Source: JAFLCM01 sp964510955
GTDB taxonomy: Bacteria; Planctomycetota; Phycisphaerae; Phycisphaerales; UBA1924
Assembly (NCBI GenBank): GCA_964510955.1
Contig: CAZEDW010000061.1
Span: 1 to 17,281 of the forward strand
Direction: 5' to 3'
DNA length: 17,281 bases
A program made the position numbers and the translations under genes. The notes beneath the pieces are model-generated. The model was not told where the DNA came from. It ran no database searches and worked only from the letters and a program-made list of their open reading frames with translations. How positions within the stretch are numbered: position 1 is the first letter of the stretch; the number at the start of each line of letters is the position of its first letter. This document shows, piece by piece, positions 6,901 through 14,695 of this stretch.

Positions 6901-7380
6901 TCAATGGAAGCCGTTGCAGGTGGCGATCGCGATGACCAGCAAGACGATGCCCGCCAACGTGACGCACATGGCGAGGGCGTTGAGTATCACGAAGATGAGG
7001 GCGGCGGCGGCCGCCCTCTGGTTCAGGTGCGCGGTGAAGGAGCGGTCGCGTCCGACATCGTGGTTGGACTGTCTGAGGTGGCGGATGACGAGCGGGAGGT
7101 GAATAAGCTCGATCAGGCCGGTGAGGATGATGCCGCCGAACAGCCCGCCGATATTGAAGCCCGACAGGACCATGAAGATGGGGCCGAACGAGAGGGGCCA
7201 GCCGATCCGCAGGAGCGTGGGCCAGGCGGCCTCGTACAGGAGCATGAAGGGCGGGTAGACGCGGCCGCACTCGGGGCAGGTGCCGTGGGGGGCGAGGCCG
7301 CAGAGTTCGTATTTGCAGGCGGCGCAGCGTTTGCCCGGTGGGACTGGTTGGGCGGGTGCGGCGTCGAGGGGGACGGGCAT
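6901..7380 (-). CDS. Zinc-ribbon membrane protein, planctomycete type, function unknown
   Basis: A 159-residue protein starting at the ATG at 7380. An in-frame ATG at 7443 would add 21 Arg/Pro-rich residues and overlap the end of polA, so I prefer the later start, although neither has a clear Shine-Dalgarno. Residues 19-38 form a four-cysteine zinc ribbon, CAAC (19-22) and CPEC (35-38), with KYELCGL after the first pair. This closely follows the C-x2-C-x-Y-[DE]-L-x-G-L...CPECG ribbon often found at the N-terminus of planctomycete membrane proteins. After it come hydrophobic segments at about 58-100 (one or two helices, with a GGLFGG turn) and about 124-155 (one or two helices). It lies between polA (37 bp upstream) and the radical SAM gene (38 bp downstream), so it could belong to the radical SAM/Lgt-like transcription unit. 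Its role cannot be told from sequence. Confidence 0.72.
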   Translation of the reverse strand: MPVPLDAAPAQPVPPGKRCAACKYELCGLAPHGTCPECGRVYPPFMLLYEAAWPTLLRIGWPLSFGPIFMVLSGFNIGGLFGGIILTGLIELIHLPLVIRHLRQSNHDVGRDRSFTAHLNQRAAAAALIFVILNALAMCVTLAGIVLLVIAIATCNGFH

Positions 7381-7417
7381 GGCACGGATGGTACTGGGCG
7401 GTCGTGTTCGCGGAGGC

Positions 7418-10400
7418 TTACTTGCCCTCGAACCAGTTGGCACCCCACGCCGCCTCCACTTTCAACGGCACGCTCAGGCTCATCGCCTGCTCCATGCGCT
7501 CCACGACGAACGCCGCGGCGTGCTCGGCTTGCGCATTGGGGCATTCGAGCACGAGTTCGTCGTGGATCTGCAGGAGCATCCGCACATCGGGCCACTGCGC
7601 GCCGGGAGTGGGCCGGTCGCGCCGGCCGATGTGGCGGGCGATGTCGACCATCGCGACCTTTATGAGGTCGGCGGCGGAGCCCTGCACCACGCTGTTGATG
7701 GCGGTGCGCTCGGCGAGGGCGCGCTCCTGGGGGTGGCGGGAGTCGATGCCGGTGATGGGGCGTCGGCGCTTGAGGATGGTCTCGACGTAGCCGTGGCGCT
7801 GCGCCTGGTCGACGCATTCCTGCAGGAACGTGGTGATGCCTCGGAAGCGGCGCTTGTAGCCGTCGATGATCTCGGCGGCGGCCTCGTTGGTGCAACCGAG
7901 GCGGCGGGCGAGGCCGAAGGGGGTGACGCCGTAGACGATGCCGAAGTTGACCATCTTGGCGCTGTTGCGCTGTTCTTTGGTGACGGCTTTGAGGGAAACG
8001 TTGTGGATCTGGGCGGCGACGGCGGTGTGGATGTCTTCGCCGCGCTCGAAGGCTTCTTTGAGCGCGGGGTCGCCCGACAGGTGCGCCAGAAGGCGGAGCT
8101 CGATCTGCGAGTAATCGGCGCTGATGAGTACATGGTCCGGGGGGGCGACGAAGGCCTTGCGGATCTCGCGGCCGATGTCGGTGCGGATGGGGATGTTCTG
8201 GAGGTTGGGGTCGCTGGAGGCGAGGCGGCCGGTGGCGGCGACGGTCTGGTGGAAGCTGCAGTGGATGCGCCCGGTGTCGGGGTTGATCGCCTCGCGGAGG
8301 GCGACGAGATAGGTGCTGACGAGCTTGGTGAGCTGGCGGTATTCGAGGATCAGCGCTGGGATGGGGCTCCCCCCGGGATGTGGGCCATCGGCCTCGGTGC
8401 TGAGTTTCTCGAGGACTTCGATGTCGGTGGAGTAGCCGGTCTTGAGCTTCTTGCCGGGCTTGAGGCCCAGGCCGGGCTCGGGGTCGGCGGGCTTGTTGAA
8501 GAGGATCTCGGCGAGCTGCTTGGGTGAATCGGGATTGAACGGGCGCGGGGCGGCCTTCTGAATGTCGGCGGCGAGGCCCTTAATGCGCTGCTCGAGGCGC
8601 TCGCGCTGGTGGTCGAGCTCGCGGGGGTCGACAAGGATGCCGTTCCACTCGAGGTCGGCGAGTACGCCGACGAGGGGCATCTCGACGTCGTCGAAGAGCT
8701 TCTGCAGGTGCATGGCGCGGAGCTGCGGCGCCATAACGTCGTGCAGTTGCATGGTGACATCGGCGTCCTCGGCGGCGTACTGGGTGGCGAGATCGAGGTT
8801 CACCTGGTCGAAGGTTCTCTGGGTGGACTTGGGGCCGGCGCCGAGGAGCTCCTTGATGGAGATGTTGGTGCGGTTGAGAAGGGCGAGGGCCAGGTTGTCC
8901 ATCGAGTGGCTGGAGCGGGAGGCGTCGATGAGGTAGCTGGCGACCATGGAGTCGAAGGAGTGCCACTGATCCGTCTTCGGGTCAGTGGAATGTGAGCCGG
9001 TGCCTCCGGGGGCACTGACCTGACGACAGGTCAGTGGCACGAGCTCGATGCCGGCGGTCCGGAGCACGAGCATGTCGAACTTGAGGTTGTGGCCGTACTT
9101 GGCGATGGCGGGGTCTTCGAGGATGGGCTTCAGTTCGCGGAGGACGGTCTGCTCGTCCAAGTGCGAGGCGGCGTCGGGGGAGCGGACGGGGATGTAGACG
9201 CCTTCGCCGGCGCGGGTGGAGAGGCAGACGCCGCAGAGCTTGTCCTGCAGGGGCGAGAGGCCGGTGGTCTCGGTGTCGACGGCGACATGGCCGGTCTTCT
9301 TGATGTCGGCGATGACTTCGCGGAGCTCGGCGATGGTGCGGATGCAGCGGTAGTCGCCGGATTCGGCGCGGCGGGGGGCGGGGGCGTCGGCGGCGGGCTC
9401 GGTTGATGCGGAGAAAAGGCCGCCGGCGAAGAGGGCGTCGGGGGCTTGCTCTTTCTTTGCGGGGCGCGTGGGCTCAGGGAGCGGCTCGCCGACGGCCATG
9501 AGGGTGCCGTCGGCGGTTTGGGCGAGGGCGCGGCGCGGCTTGGTGGCCGCATCGGTGCGCGGGGAGGGACCGCTCGCGGACGCTTCGGGTTTGCTCTCGG
9601 CGCCGGTTGGCTGGCCGAGCAGCGTCTTCACCTCATCCTGGTAGCGGTTGAAGCCGAGCTCCTTGCAGATGGGGATGAGCTTGTCGAGGTGGAAGGCGGG
9701 TGTGGCGGCGTTGGGCAGGTCGAGCGCGATGGGAACGTCGTGGCGGAGCGTGATAAGGGTCTTGCTGAGGGGGAGGCGGGGGATGGCCTCGCGGAGTTTT
9801 TCGCCGCGCTTGCCTTTGATTTCGTGGGCGTGGGCGAGGAGGTTGTCGAGGGTGCCGTACTGCTTGATGAGCTCGCACGCGGTCTTGGGGCCGACGCCGT
9901 CGACGCCGGGGACGTTGTCGACGGTGTCGCCCATGAGGGTGAGCATGTCGATGACCTGGTCGGGGCGGATGCCCTGCTCGGCCATGAGGTGATCGACGTC
10001 GATCTTCTCGTCGTTGTGGATGTCGAACAGCTCGATGCCGGGCGCACCGGCGGCGCCGGGGCGGAGGAGCTGCTTGAGGTCCTTGTCTTTGGAGACGATG
10101 CGGACCGAGACACCGGCGTCCGCGACACGCTCGGCGATGGTTGCGATCACGTCGTCGGCCTCGAAGCCCTCGACGGCGAGCACGGGGATGCCGAGCTCTT
10201 TGAGAATGGAGACGCAGCGGTCAACCTGCGGGCCGAAGCTCTCGGGCGGGTCGGTGCGGGTGGCCTTGTACTCGGGGTAGATCTCGCTGCGGAACGTCTC
10301 TTTGTCGCCGGAGATGTCGATGGCGACGGCGACGTAGTCGGGCTTGTACTGGCGGAAGAGCTTCAGCAGCATGCCGACGAAGCCAAACGTGGCGTTGGTG

Positions 10401-10495
10401 GGCTCCTTGGTGACGGGCGAACTCATCGGCGTGCGGATGGCGTGGAAGGCCCGGAAGAACTGGGCGTGGCCGTCGATGAGGTAGAGGGTTTTCAT
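7418..10495 (-). CDS. polA: DNA polymerase I
   Basis: A repair and Okazaki-fragment-processing polymerase, 1025 residues against about 930 in E. coli. The 5'-3' exonuclease spans residues 1-~290 (LIDGHAQFFRAFHAIR, EADD 112-115, KDKDL, GDTVDNVPGVDGVGPKTA). A low-complexity Pro/Ala linker covers ~296-380. The 3'-5' proofreading domain (~381-600) keeps all catalytic motifs: DTE (407-409), NLKFD (470-474) and YAAED (573-577), so proofreading should be active. The polymerase domain has DPNLQNIP (762-769), motif A DYSQIELR (794-801), motif B RNSAKMVNFGIVYG (843-856) and motif C IHDE (977-980). The extra length comes mainly from the linker and from residues 486-512, which are encoded by an in-frame palindromic insertion at 8960-9040. 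A smaller Gly/Pro insert (GPHPGGSP, ~704-711) interrupts the thumb region. The start ATG has no strong Shine-Dalgarno. Confidence 0.96.
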   Translation of the reverse strand: MKTLYLIDGHAQFFRAFHAIRTPMSSPVTKEPTNATFGFVGMLLKLFRQYKPDYVAVAIDISGDKETFRSEIYPEYKATRTDPPESFGPQVDRCVSILKELGIPVLAVEGFEADDVIATIAERVADAGVSVRIVSKDKDLKQLLRPGAAGAPGIELFDIHNDEKIDVDHLMAEQGIRPDQVIDMLTLMGDTVDNVPGVDGVGPKTACELIKQYGTLDNLLAHAHEIKGKRGEKLREAIPRLPLSKTLITLRHDVPIALDLPNAATPAFHLDKLIPICKELGFNRYQDEVKTLLGQPTGAESKPEASASGPSPRTDAATKPRRALAQTADGTLMAVGEPLPEPTRPAKKEQAPDALFAGGLFSASTEPAADAPAPRRAESGDYRCIRTIAELREVIADIKKTGHVAVDTETTGLSPLQDKLCGVCLSTRAGEGVYIPVRSPDAASHLDEQTVLRELKPILEDPAIAKYGHNLKFDMLVLRTAGIELVPLTCRQVSAPGGTGSHSTDPKTDQWHSFDSMVASYLIDASRSSHSMDNLALALLNRTNISIKELLGAGPKSTQRTFDQVNLDLATQYAAEDADVTMQLHDVMAPQLRAMHLQKLFDDVEMPLVGVLADLEWNGILVDPRELDHQRERLEQRIKGLAADIQKAAPRPFNPDSPKQLAEILFNKPADPEPGLGLKPGKKLKTGYSTDIEVLEKLSTEADGPHPGGSPIPALILEYRQLTKLVSTYLVALREAINPDTGRIHCSFHQTVAATGRLASSDPNLQNIPIRTDIGREIRKAFVAPPDHVLISADYSQIELRLLAHLSGDPALKEAFERGEDIHTAVAAQIHNVSLKAVTKEQRNSAKMVNFGIVYGVTPFGLARRLGCTNEAAAEIIDGYKRRFRGITTFLQECVDQAQRHGYVETILKRRRPITGIDSRHPQERALAERTAINSVVQGSAADLIKVAMVDIARHIGRRDRPTPGAQWPDVRMLLQIHDELVLECPNAQAEHAAAFVVERMEQAMSLSVPLKVEAAWGANWFEGK
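8960..9040 (-). repeat. REPIN-like double palindrome inserted in frame in polA
   Basis: Exactly 81 bp bounded by perfect 10-bp inverted ends, GTGCCACTGA and TCAGTGGCAC. It consists of two ~28-nt units in opposite orientation separated by ~24 bp. Each unit folds into a hairpin. One is CACTGACCTG, loop TCGT, CAGGTCAGTG (coding strand, 10-bp perfect stem). The other is CCACTGATCCG, loop TCTT, CGGGTCAGTGG (read on +, 11-bp stem with one T-G wobble). Aligned from their outer ends, the units agree at about 24 of 28 positions. A T-A pair in one stem is a C-G pair in the other, a compensatory change. This is the layout of REP doublets (REPINs). The insert adds 27 codons (polA residues 486-512) without a frameshift or stop. 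I see no target duplication. No second copy and no REP-associated transposase occur in the window. Confidence 0.8.
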
Positions 10496-10530
10496 TTCTG
10501 GTGGAACGCGGAGTAGCGAAGGGGAGAGGG

Positions 10531-10562
10531 GATGTGGGATGTCGGAAGTGGGATGTGGGATA
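10531..10562 (+). repeat. Heptanucleotide tandem repeat (GATGTGG)n between polA and the GlmU-like gene
   Basis: About four and a half 7-base units: GATGTGG, GATGTCG, GAAGTGG, GATGTGG, GATA. They lie in the 165-bp gap (10496-10660) just upstream of polA on the - strand. The unit is the same as that at 5715-5749. The gap also holds a pyrimidine-rich stretch (about 10606-10662). I see no terminator-like hairpin with a T-tract or clear promoter boxes in the gap. Confidence 0.8.
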
Positions 10563-10660
10563 TCAGCGGCTTGGCACGTCTTACGGACTACGCCCTCATC
10601 ATCGCCCGACGTCCCCCATCTTCCCTCAGACTTCCCTCCGAACTCTTCGTTCCTCCGCGT

Positions 10661-11944
10661 CTACTCTTTGACGAGTGATCGAAGGGCCGCTTCGTAGGGT
10701 GCGGTGGGCACCAACTTCCGGCGCGCCATCACGGTCTTGGCGACATCCAGGAACTTGCTGAAGCGGTAGGGCTGGGTGCGCTCGTCGGTGAGCCAGGAGA
10801 AGGGCGGGACGCTCGTCGGCGGCGGCTTGGTCGTCGCCACCATGCAACCTGTGCCGAAGATGCTGCCGGTCATGATGCGGGTGCAGATGGCGAACTTGGT
10901 GTGGTCGCCGACGATGCAGCCGAGGTATTGCAGGCCGGTGCGCTCGCGGCTGGCACCCGGGGTTGTCAGGGCCGCGGTGACCTCGCCGTAGGTGTTGAGG
11001 AGGTTGGAGTTGGTGGTGCCGGCGCCGAAGTTGGCCCATTCGCCGACCCAGGAATCGCCGAGGTGGCCGTCGTGGCCCTTGTTGGCGTAGCCCTGGAAGA
11101 TGGTGCCGCCGACTTCGCCCGCCACCTTGCAGACCGGGCCGATGGCGGTGTGGGGCTTGATGAGGGAGCGCTCCAACACCGTAGAGTGCTTGCCGATGTA
11201 GGCGGGGCCGACGATGACGGAGCCGGGGCGGATGATGCCGCCTTCGTCGACGACGATGGGGCCGGCTTCGGCGTCGAGTACCACGCCGGGGGAGATCCTG
11301 GCGGTCGCGTGGATGCAGACCACTGCGGGGTTGATGAGGATGACGCCGGGGAGGCTGGAGGCGCCGGGTGCTGACGTGGTTACGCCTTCCTCGGCGGGGA
11401 CCTCACGCCAGGATCCGGCGGCGGTTTCGTGGGCGATGTCGCCGAGCATCAGGCGGAGGTCGTGGGCGATGGCGGCGTCTCGGAAGCGGATGACGTCCCA
11501 GGGGCGTTCGAGGAGGCAGCGGGCCGCGCTGGGGGTCAGCTTGATGGATGACGGCAGCGATCGTGACGCGAGGAACGCTTCGGCGTCTTTGGCGTTGAGG
11601 CGCGCGGCGACCAGGGCGCCGCCTTCGCCGAGGATGCCCGAGCCGCACGGCAGCGTCGCGATCGCGTCGGGCGGGATCACGCATCGGCCGTTGAGCAGGA
11701 CCGACTCGGCGGTGATGGGCTTGTTGACCGGGGCGTCGGTCTGCTCGCTCGTGAGCGGGGCGCGGAGCGGGGGCACGCGCACGCCGGCGACGGTCATGCC
11801 CAGCGGCGGAAGGGTTCGCCTGGCTCGATCGAGCGTGGTGAGGGCGCCGGTGCGCACAAGGAACGACGCGCGCAGGTCTGTGAGCGGCGTGAGCGTTTCC
11901 AGGGCGTCGTCGAAGACGGTCACGGGCGTCATGCGGCACAGCAT
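10661..11944 (-). CDS. GlmU-like nucleotidyltransferase/left-handed beta-helix protein (alternative GlmU family)
   Basis: Probably makes or handles UDP-N-acetylglucosamine or a related nucleotide sugar in the cytoplasm. The 427-residue protein (or 423 if the second ATG at 11932 is used; neither has a clear Shine-Dalgarno) begins with VFDD...LTPLTDLRASFLVRTG (residues 10-33). This opening belongs to the alternative bacterial GlmU-like family (TIGR03991 type), which lacks the usual LAAGxGTRM loop. Residues ~200-370 form a hexapeptide-repeat left-handed beta-helix, with the family blocks GPAYIG (246-251), GPVCKVAGEVGGTIFQGYANKGHDG (269-293), LGDSWVGEWANFGAGTTNSNL (295-315) and YGEV. The C-terminal tail (~385-427) is short and helical. 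With murF and murE 1.2-4.3 kb away on the same strand, a role in peptidoglycan precursor supply is likely but inferred. It could instead modify other sugars, and substrate cannot be read from the sequence. Confidence 0.8.
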   Translation of the reverse strand: MLCRMTPVTVFDDALETLTPLTDLRASFLVRTGALTTLDRARRTLPPLGMTVAGVRVPPLRAPLTSEQTDAPVNKPITAESVLLNGRCVIPPDAIATLPCGSGILGEGGALVAARLNAKDAEAFLASRSLPSSIKLTPSAARCLLERPWDVIRFRDAAIAHDLRLMLGDIAHETAAGSWREVPAEEGVTTSAPGASSLPGVILINPAVVCIHATARISPGVVLDAEAGPIVVDEGGIIRPGSVIVGPAYIGKHSTVLERSLIKPHTAIGPVCKVAGEVGGTIFQGYANKGHDGHLGDSWVGEWANFGAGTTNSNLLNTYGEVTAALTTPGASRERTGLQYLGCIVGDHTKFAICTRIMTGSIFGTGCMVATTKPPPTSVPPFSWLTDERTQPYRFSKFLDVAKTVMARRKLVPTAPYEAALRSLVKE

Positions 11945-12023
11945 AGCGGCGAACGCCGGCGGATCAGGGACGGGGGCGCCTGCGCGCGGGGCGGTGTGCG
12001 CGCCCGGCGATCCTGCGGGTTTC

Positions 12024-13070
12024 TTATGACCGTTTCATCCACTCTTCGCGGATCGCCGCCGTCATGATCAGGTCCATCCGCTGGCCGAAACGGATTCCCT
12101 TGCCCCGGTGCACACCCTCACGGACGAACCCGGCCTTCTCGAGCACGCGCCCGGACGCGGTGTTGGGTGAAAAATACGACGCCTCGACGCGGTGCAGATT
12201 GAGCGACTCGAATGCGTAGCGTGTGACCGCTTCGGCGGCCTCGGTGGCGTAGCCGCGGCCCCAGAACGGCCTGGCCAGCGCGTAGCCGAGCTCGGCGGAC
12301 TGGTGCTCGGGCTCGATGCGGAGGCCGATGCCTCCAATGAACTCGCCCGAGTCGGACAATGTCATGGCCCACACCAGGCTCTTGCCCGCGGCGCGTGAGA
12401 CGCGCGTGTTGCGGAAGAACGCCTGGGCGGCCTCCAGCGTGTAAGGGTGGGGCATGCGGAGCGTGTAGCGCACCACGTCCATGTCGTTCAGGCGCTCGGC
12501 CATGACGGGGAGGTCGGCGGGTTCGTGCTGGCGCAGGAGCAGGCGCTGTGTCTGGATCCGCGGGGCCGGAGCCGCGTGCCGCGGGAGCTCCGGGGCATCC
12601 GGCATGGCGGCCAGCGCGGGCTCCATCGAGCGGTGATCGACGCCGTGCATGGCCCAGGCCTTGAGGCCGCAGAGCATGTGCTGCCAGCCGGCGCAGTGCT
12701 CGTAGGAACTGGCGATGCCGGCGGCGTCGGGCTTCCAGCCGTGCTCGTGGACCCGGACGGTTGTTTCGCCCGGTGCGCCGGGGCTCGGGGTGAAGGTGAT
12801 GGTCACGCGGGTGTCGTAGTCCACGGCGTGTGCCTTCCAGGTGAACACCACCTCGGTGGGGGGGTTGGCGTTCAAGACCTTGACCGTCACGTCGGGGCCG
12901 GAGGGCCAGGACCATACAGACACGGCGCCGGTTTCGAGCGCTCGGGTAGCGCCGACCATGAAGTAGCGGCACGAGCAGGTCGGCTGCGTGACGGCGCGGT
13001 AGAGGTCTTCCGGGGCGCGCGCGATGCGCTCGTGGACCTCGAATCCGAGTTCCTGCGGAAGTGGCGTCAT
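12024..13070 (-). CDS. SRPBCC (AHSA1-like) and GNAT acetyltransferase fusion protein
   Basis: A 348-residue two-domain protein. Residues ~8-150 form an AHSA1/START-like SRPBCC domain, recognised from the VHERIARAPEDLYRAVTQP opening, the DVTVKVLNANPPTEVVFTW strands and the C-terminal helix motif SSYEHCAGWQHMLCGLKAW; such domains bind hydrophobic ligands. After a linker (~151-170), residues ~171-345 are a RimJ/RimL-type GNAT N-acetyltransferase: TQRLLLRQHEPADLP, GGIGLRIEPEHQSAELGYALARPFWGRGYATEA (acetyl-CoA loop WGRGYA at 270-275), LNLHRVEASYFSPNTASGRVLEKAGF. The acetyl acceptor is unknown. Members of this group modify ribosomal proteins, antibiotics or small molecules, and no one of these is favoured here. 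The gene lies 34 bp after murF and 79 bp before the GlmU-like gene, which suggests co-transcription with cell-wall genes. Both domains are continuous in one frame, so this is a genuine fusion and not a missed stop. Confidence 0.85.
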   Translation of the reverse strand: MTPLPQELGFEVHERIARAPEDLYRAVTQPTCSCRYFMVGATRALETGAVSVWSWPSGPDVTVKVLNANPPTEVVFTWKAHAVDYDTRVTITFTPSPGAPGETTVRVHEHGWKPDAAGIASSYEHCAGWQHMLCGLKAWAMHGVDHRSMEPALAAMPDAPELPRHAAPAPRIQTQRLLLRQHEPADLPVMAERLNDMDVVRYTLRMPHPYTLEAAQAFFRNTRVSRAAGKSLVWAMTLSDSGEFIGGIGLRIEPEHQSAELGYALARPFWGRGYATEAAEAVTRYAFESLNLHRVEASYFSPNTASGRVLEKAGFVREGVHRGKGIRFGQRMDLIMTAAIREEWMKRS

Positions 13071-13104
13071 GGCGCCATCGTAGTGGCGCTCGGACCGGGC
13101 GCGC

Positions 13105-14622
13105 TCAGCGGGAGGTTGAGGGGCGGGCCGCTCTTGGAGCGGCGGTGACGCACGGGGCCGGGGCCGGCGGCTCGCCGGAGGCCTTCAGCGCGGCGACGAT
13201 CCTCTCCAGCCCCATGCGGCGCGAGGCCTTCAGCAGCACGGCGTCGCCGGGTGCGAGCAGCGACGCGACGCGGGCGCACTCGGCGTCTCCGGCCTGTTCG
13301 AGGGAGAGCGCGTGCTTGATCTTCGCTCCGGCGCCGGCGGCGGCCCGCGGGTAGCGCGACGCGGCGGGACCGAGGGTGACCAGCACGTCGGGGGGTGCGA
13401 TCTGGGCGATGGCGCGCCCGATCTCGTCGTGGACGCGGTCGGATTCGGCGCCCATCTCGAGCATGTCGCCGAGCACCAGGACGCGGCGCGCCGCGGTCCC
13501 GGGGGGGACGAGCTGGGCGAAGGTGCGGAGGGCGGCGAGCATGGACTCGGGGCTGGCGTTGTAGGCGTCGTTGATGACGCGGACGGCGTTGATGGTCTCG
13601 TCGTTGAGCCGCATCTCGGGGCGCTTGGCGGCGGCGAGGCCCTGGGCGATCTGGGCGTCTGAGAGGCCAAGGCGCCGTGCGGCGGCGACGGCTGCGACGG
13701 CATTGAGGGCGTTGTGCTCGCCGGCCATCGGGATGGTGAAGTGCCAGCGGGCGTTGATGGTGAAGCGCTGGCCCGCGACGCCGCCCGGGCCGGTGAAGGG
13801 CTCGACGCCGGTGAGCCGGAGGTCGGCGCGCGGGCCGCGCCCGAAGGTGATGAGGTTGGGCAGCTTGCGGAGGTGCTCGGCGAGCGAGGGGGCGAGCTCG
13901 TCGTCGGGTGCGACGGCGAGGCCGGACTCGGCGAGGCCGCGGAAGACGCAGGCTTTTTCCTGTGCGATAGCGCTGAGGCTGCCGAGGTTCTCGATGTGGG
14001 CGTGGCCGACCGAGGTGATGAGGGCGACGTCGGGGCGGGCCATATCTGAGAGCGGGGCGATCTCACCGGCGTGGTTCATGCCCATCTCGCTGACGAGGAA
14101 CTCGTCGCCGGGCCGGGCGGCGAGCAGTGTGAGCGGGACCCCGATGTGGTTGTTGAAGCTCTTGATGCTGGCGGTGCCCCTGAGGGCGGTTGAGAGCACG
14201 GACTGGATCAGGCGGGTGGTGGTGGTCTTGCCGTTGGAGCCGGTAACAGCCACCACGCGGAGGGCACGGAGCGAGCGCCGATAGGCGGCGGCGAGCTTCT
14301 GCAGGGCCGCAAGGGTGTCGGGGACGAGCAGCGCGCCAGGCGGGAGGGGGCGTGACTTCCACGCGGCGGGGACCTTGGCGGCGTCGCTGACGATCACCGC
14401 CGGCGCCCCGGCGGAGGCGGCGGCTTCAAGGAAATCGTGCCCGTCGAAGCGGTCGCCCTTGATGGCGATGAAGAGCTGGCCCGGGCCGGTGGAGCGTGAA
14501 TCGATGCTGACGCCGGTGATCGGGCGCGCGAAGGCGCCCGCGGAGTCGGTCTCGGGGCGGGCGAGCCATGCGCCGGCGAGGAGCTGGGCGAGCGCGGCGG
14601 GGTTCCAGAAGTCGGAGGTCAT
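13105..14622 (-). CDS. murF: UDP-N-acetylmuramoyl-tripeptide--D-alanyl-D-alanine ligase
   Basis: An ATP-dependent Mur ligase that adds D-Ala-D-Ala to UDP-MurNAc-tripeptide, the last cytoplasmic step before the lipid-linked stage. The 505-residue protein has the three Mur domains. In the N-terminal substrate domain SIDSRSTGPGQLFIAIKG (39-56) is typical of MurF. The ATPase domain has the P-loop GSNGKTTTT (128-136), NNHIGVPLTLL (157-167), SEMGMNHAGEI (178-188) and TSVGHAHIENLGS (203-215). The C-terminal domain has NDAYNASPESM (351-361) and LGDMLEMG (384-391). The NNHIG, EMGMNHAGEI and DAYNASPESM blocks separate it from MurC, MurD and MurE. It ends with a dispensable-looking Pro/Ala/Ser/Arg tail (~485-505). 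It follows murE after 73 bp on the same strand. No Shine-Dalgarno is obvious before the ATG. mraY, which normally follows, is replaced by the SRPBCC-GNAT gene. Confidence 0.95.
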   Translation of the reverse strand: MTSDFWNPAALAQLLAGAWLARPETDSAGAFARPITGVSIDSRSTGPGQLFIAIKGDRFDGHDFLEAAASAGAPAVIVSDAAKVPAAWKSRPLPPGALLVPDTLAALQKLAAAYRRSLRALRVVAVTGSNGKTTTTRLIQSVLSTALRGTASIKSFNNHIGVPLTLLAARPGDEFLVSEMGMNHAGEIAPLSDMARPDVALITSVGHAHIENLGSLSAIAQEKACVFRGLAESGLAVAPDDELAPSLAEHLRKLPNLITFGRGPRADLRLTGVEPFTGPGGVAGQRFTINARWHFTIPMAGEHNALNAVAAVAAARRLGLSDAQIAQGLAAAKRPEMRLNDETINAVRVINDAYNASPESMLAALRTFAQLVPPGTAARRVLVLGDMLEMGAESDRVHDEIGRAIAQIAPPDVLVTLGPAASRYPRAAAGAGAKIKHALSLEQAGDAECARVASLLAPGDAVLLKASRRMGLERIVAALKASGEPPAPAPCVTAAPRAARPSTSR

Positions 14623-14695
14623 GGGCGGTTCGGGGGTGCCGGGGTGCGGGGTGCGCTGGGCGCGTCGATGCGGGGTTGGGTTGTCGTTGCGGGGA

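Noticed and set aside
6863..7270. N-terminal extension of the radical SAM frame by 136 residues
   Set aside because: The extension is Arg/Pro/His-rich low-complexity sequence overlapping the zinc-ribbon membrane gene in another frame. The family begins near the first CxxC pair, so a start at about 6862 is more likely.
8960..9040. Intrinsic terminator or pseudogene break inside polA
   Set aside because: The hairpins have no T-tract, the insert is a multiple of three, and the frame continues with all downstream polymerase motifs intact.
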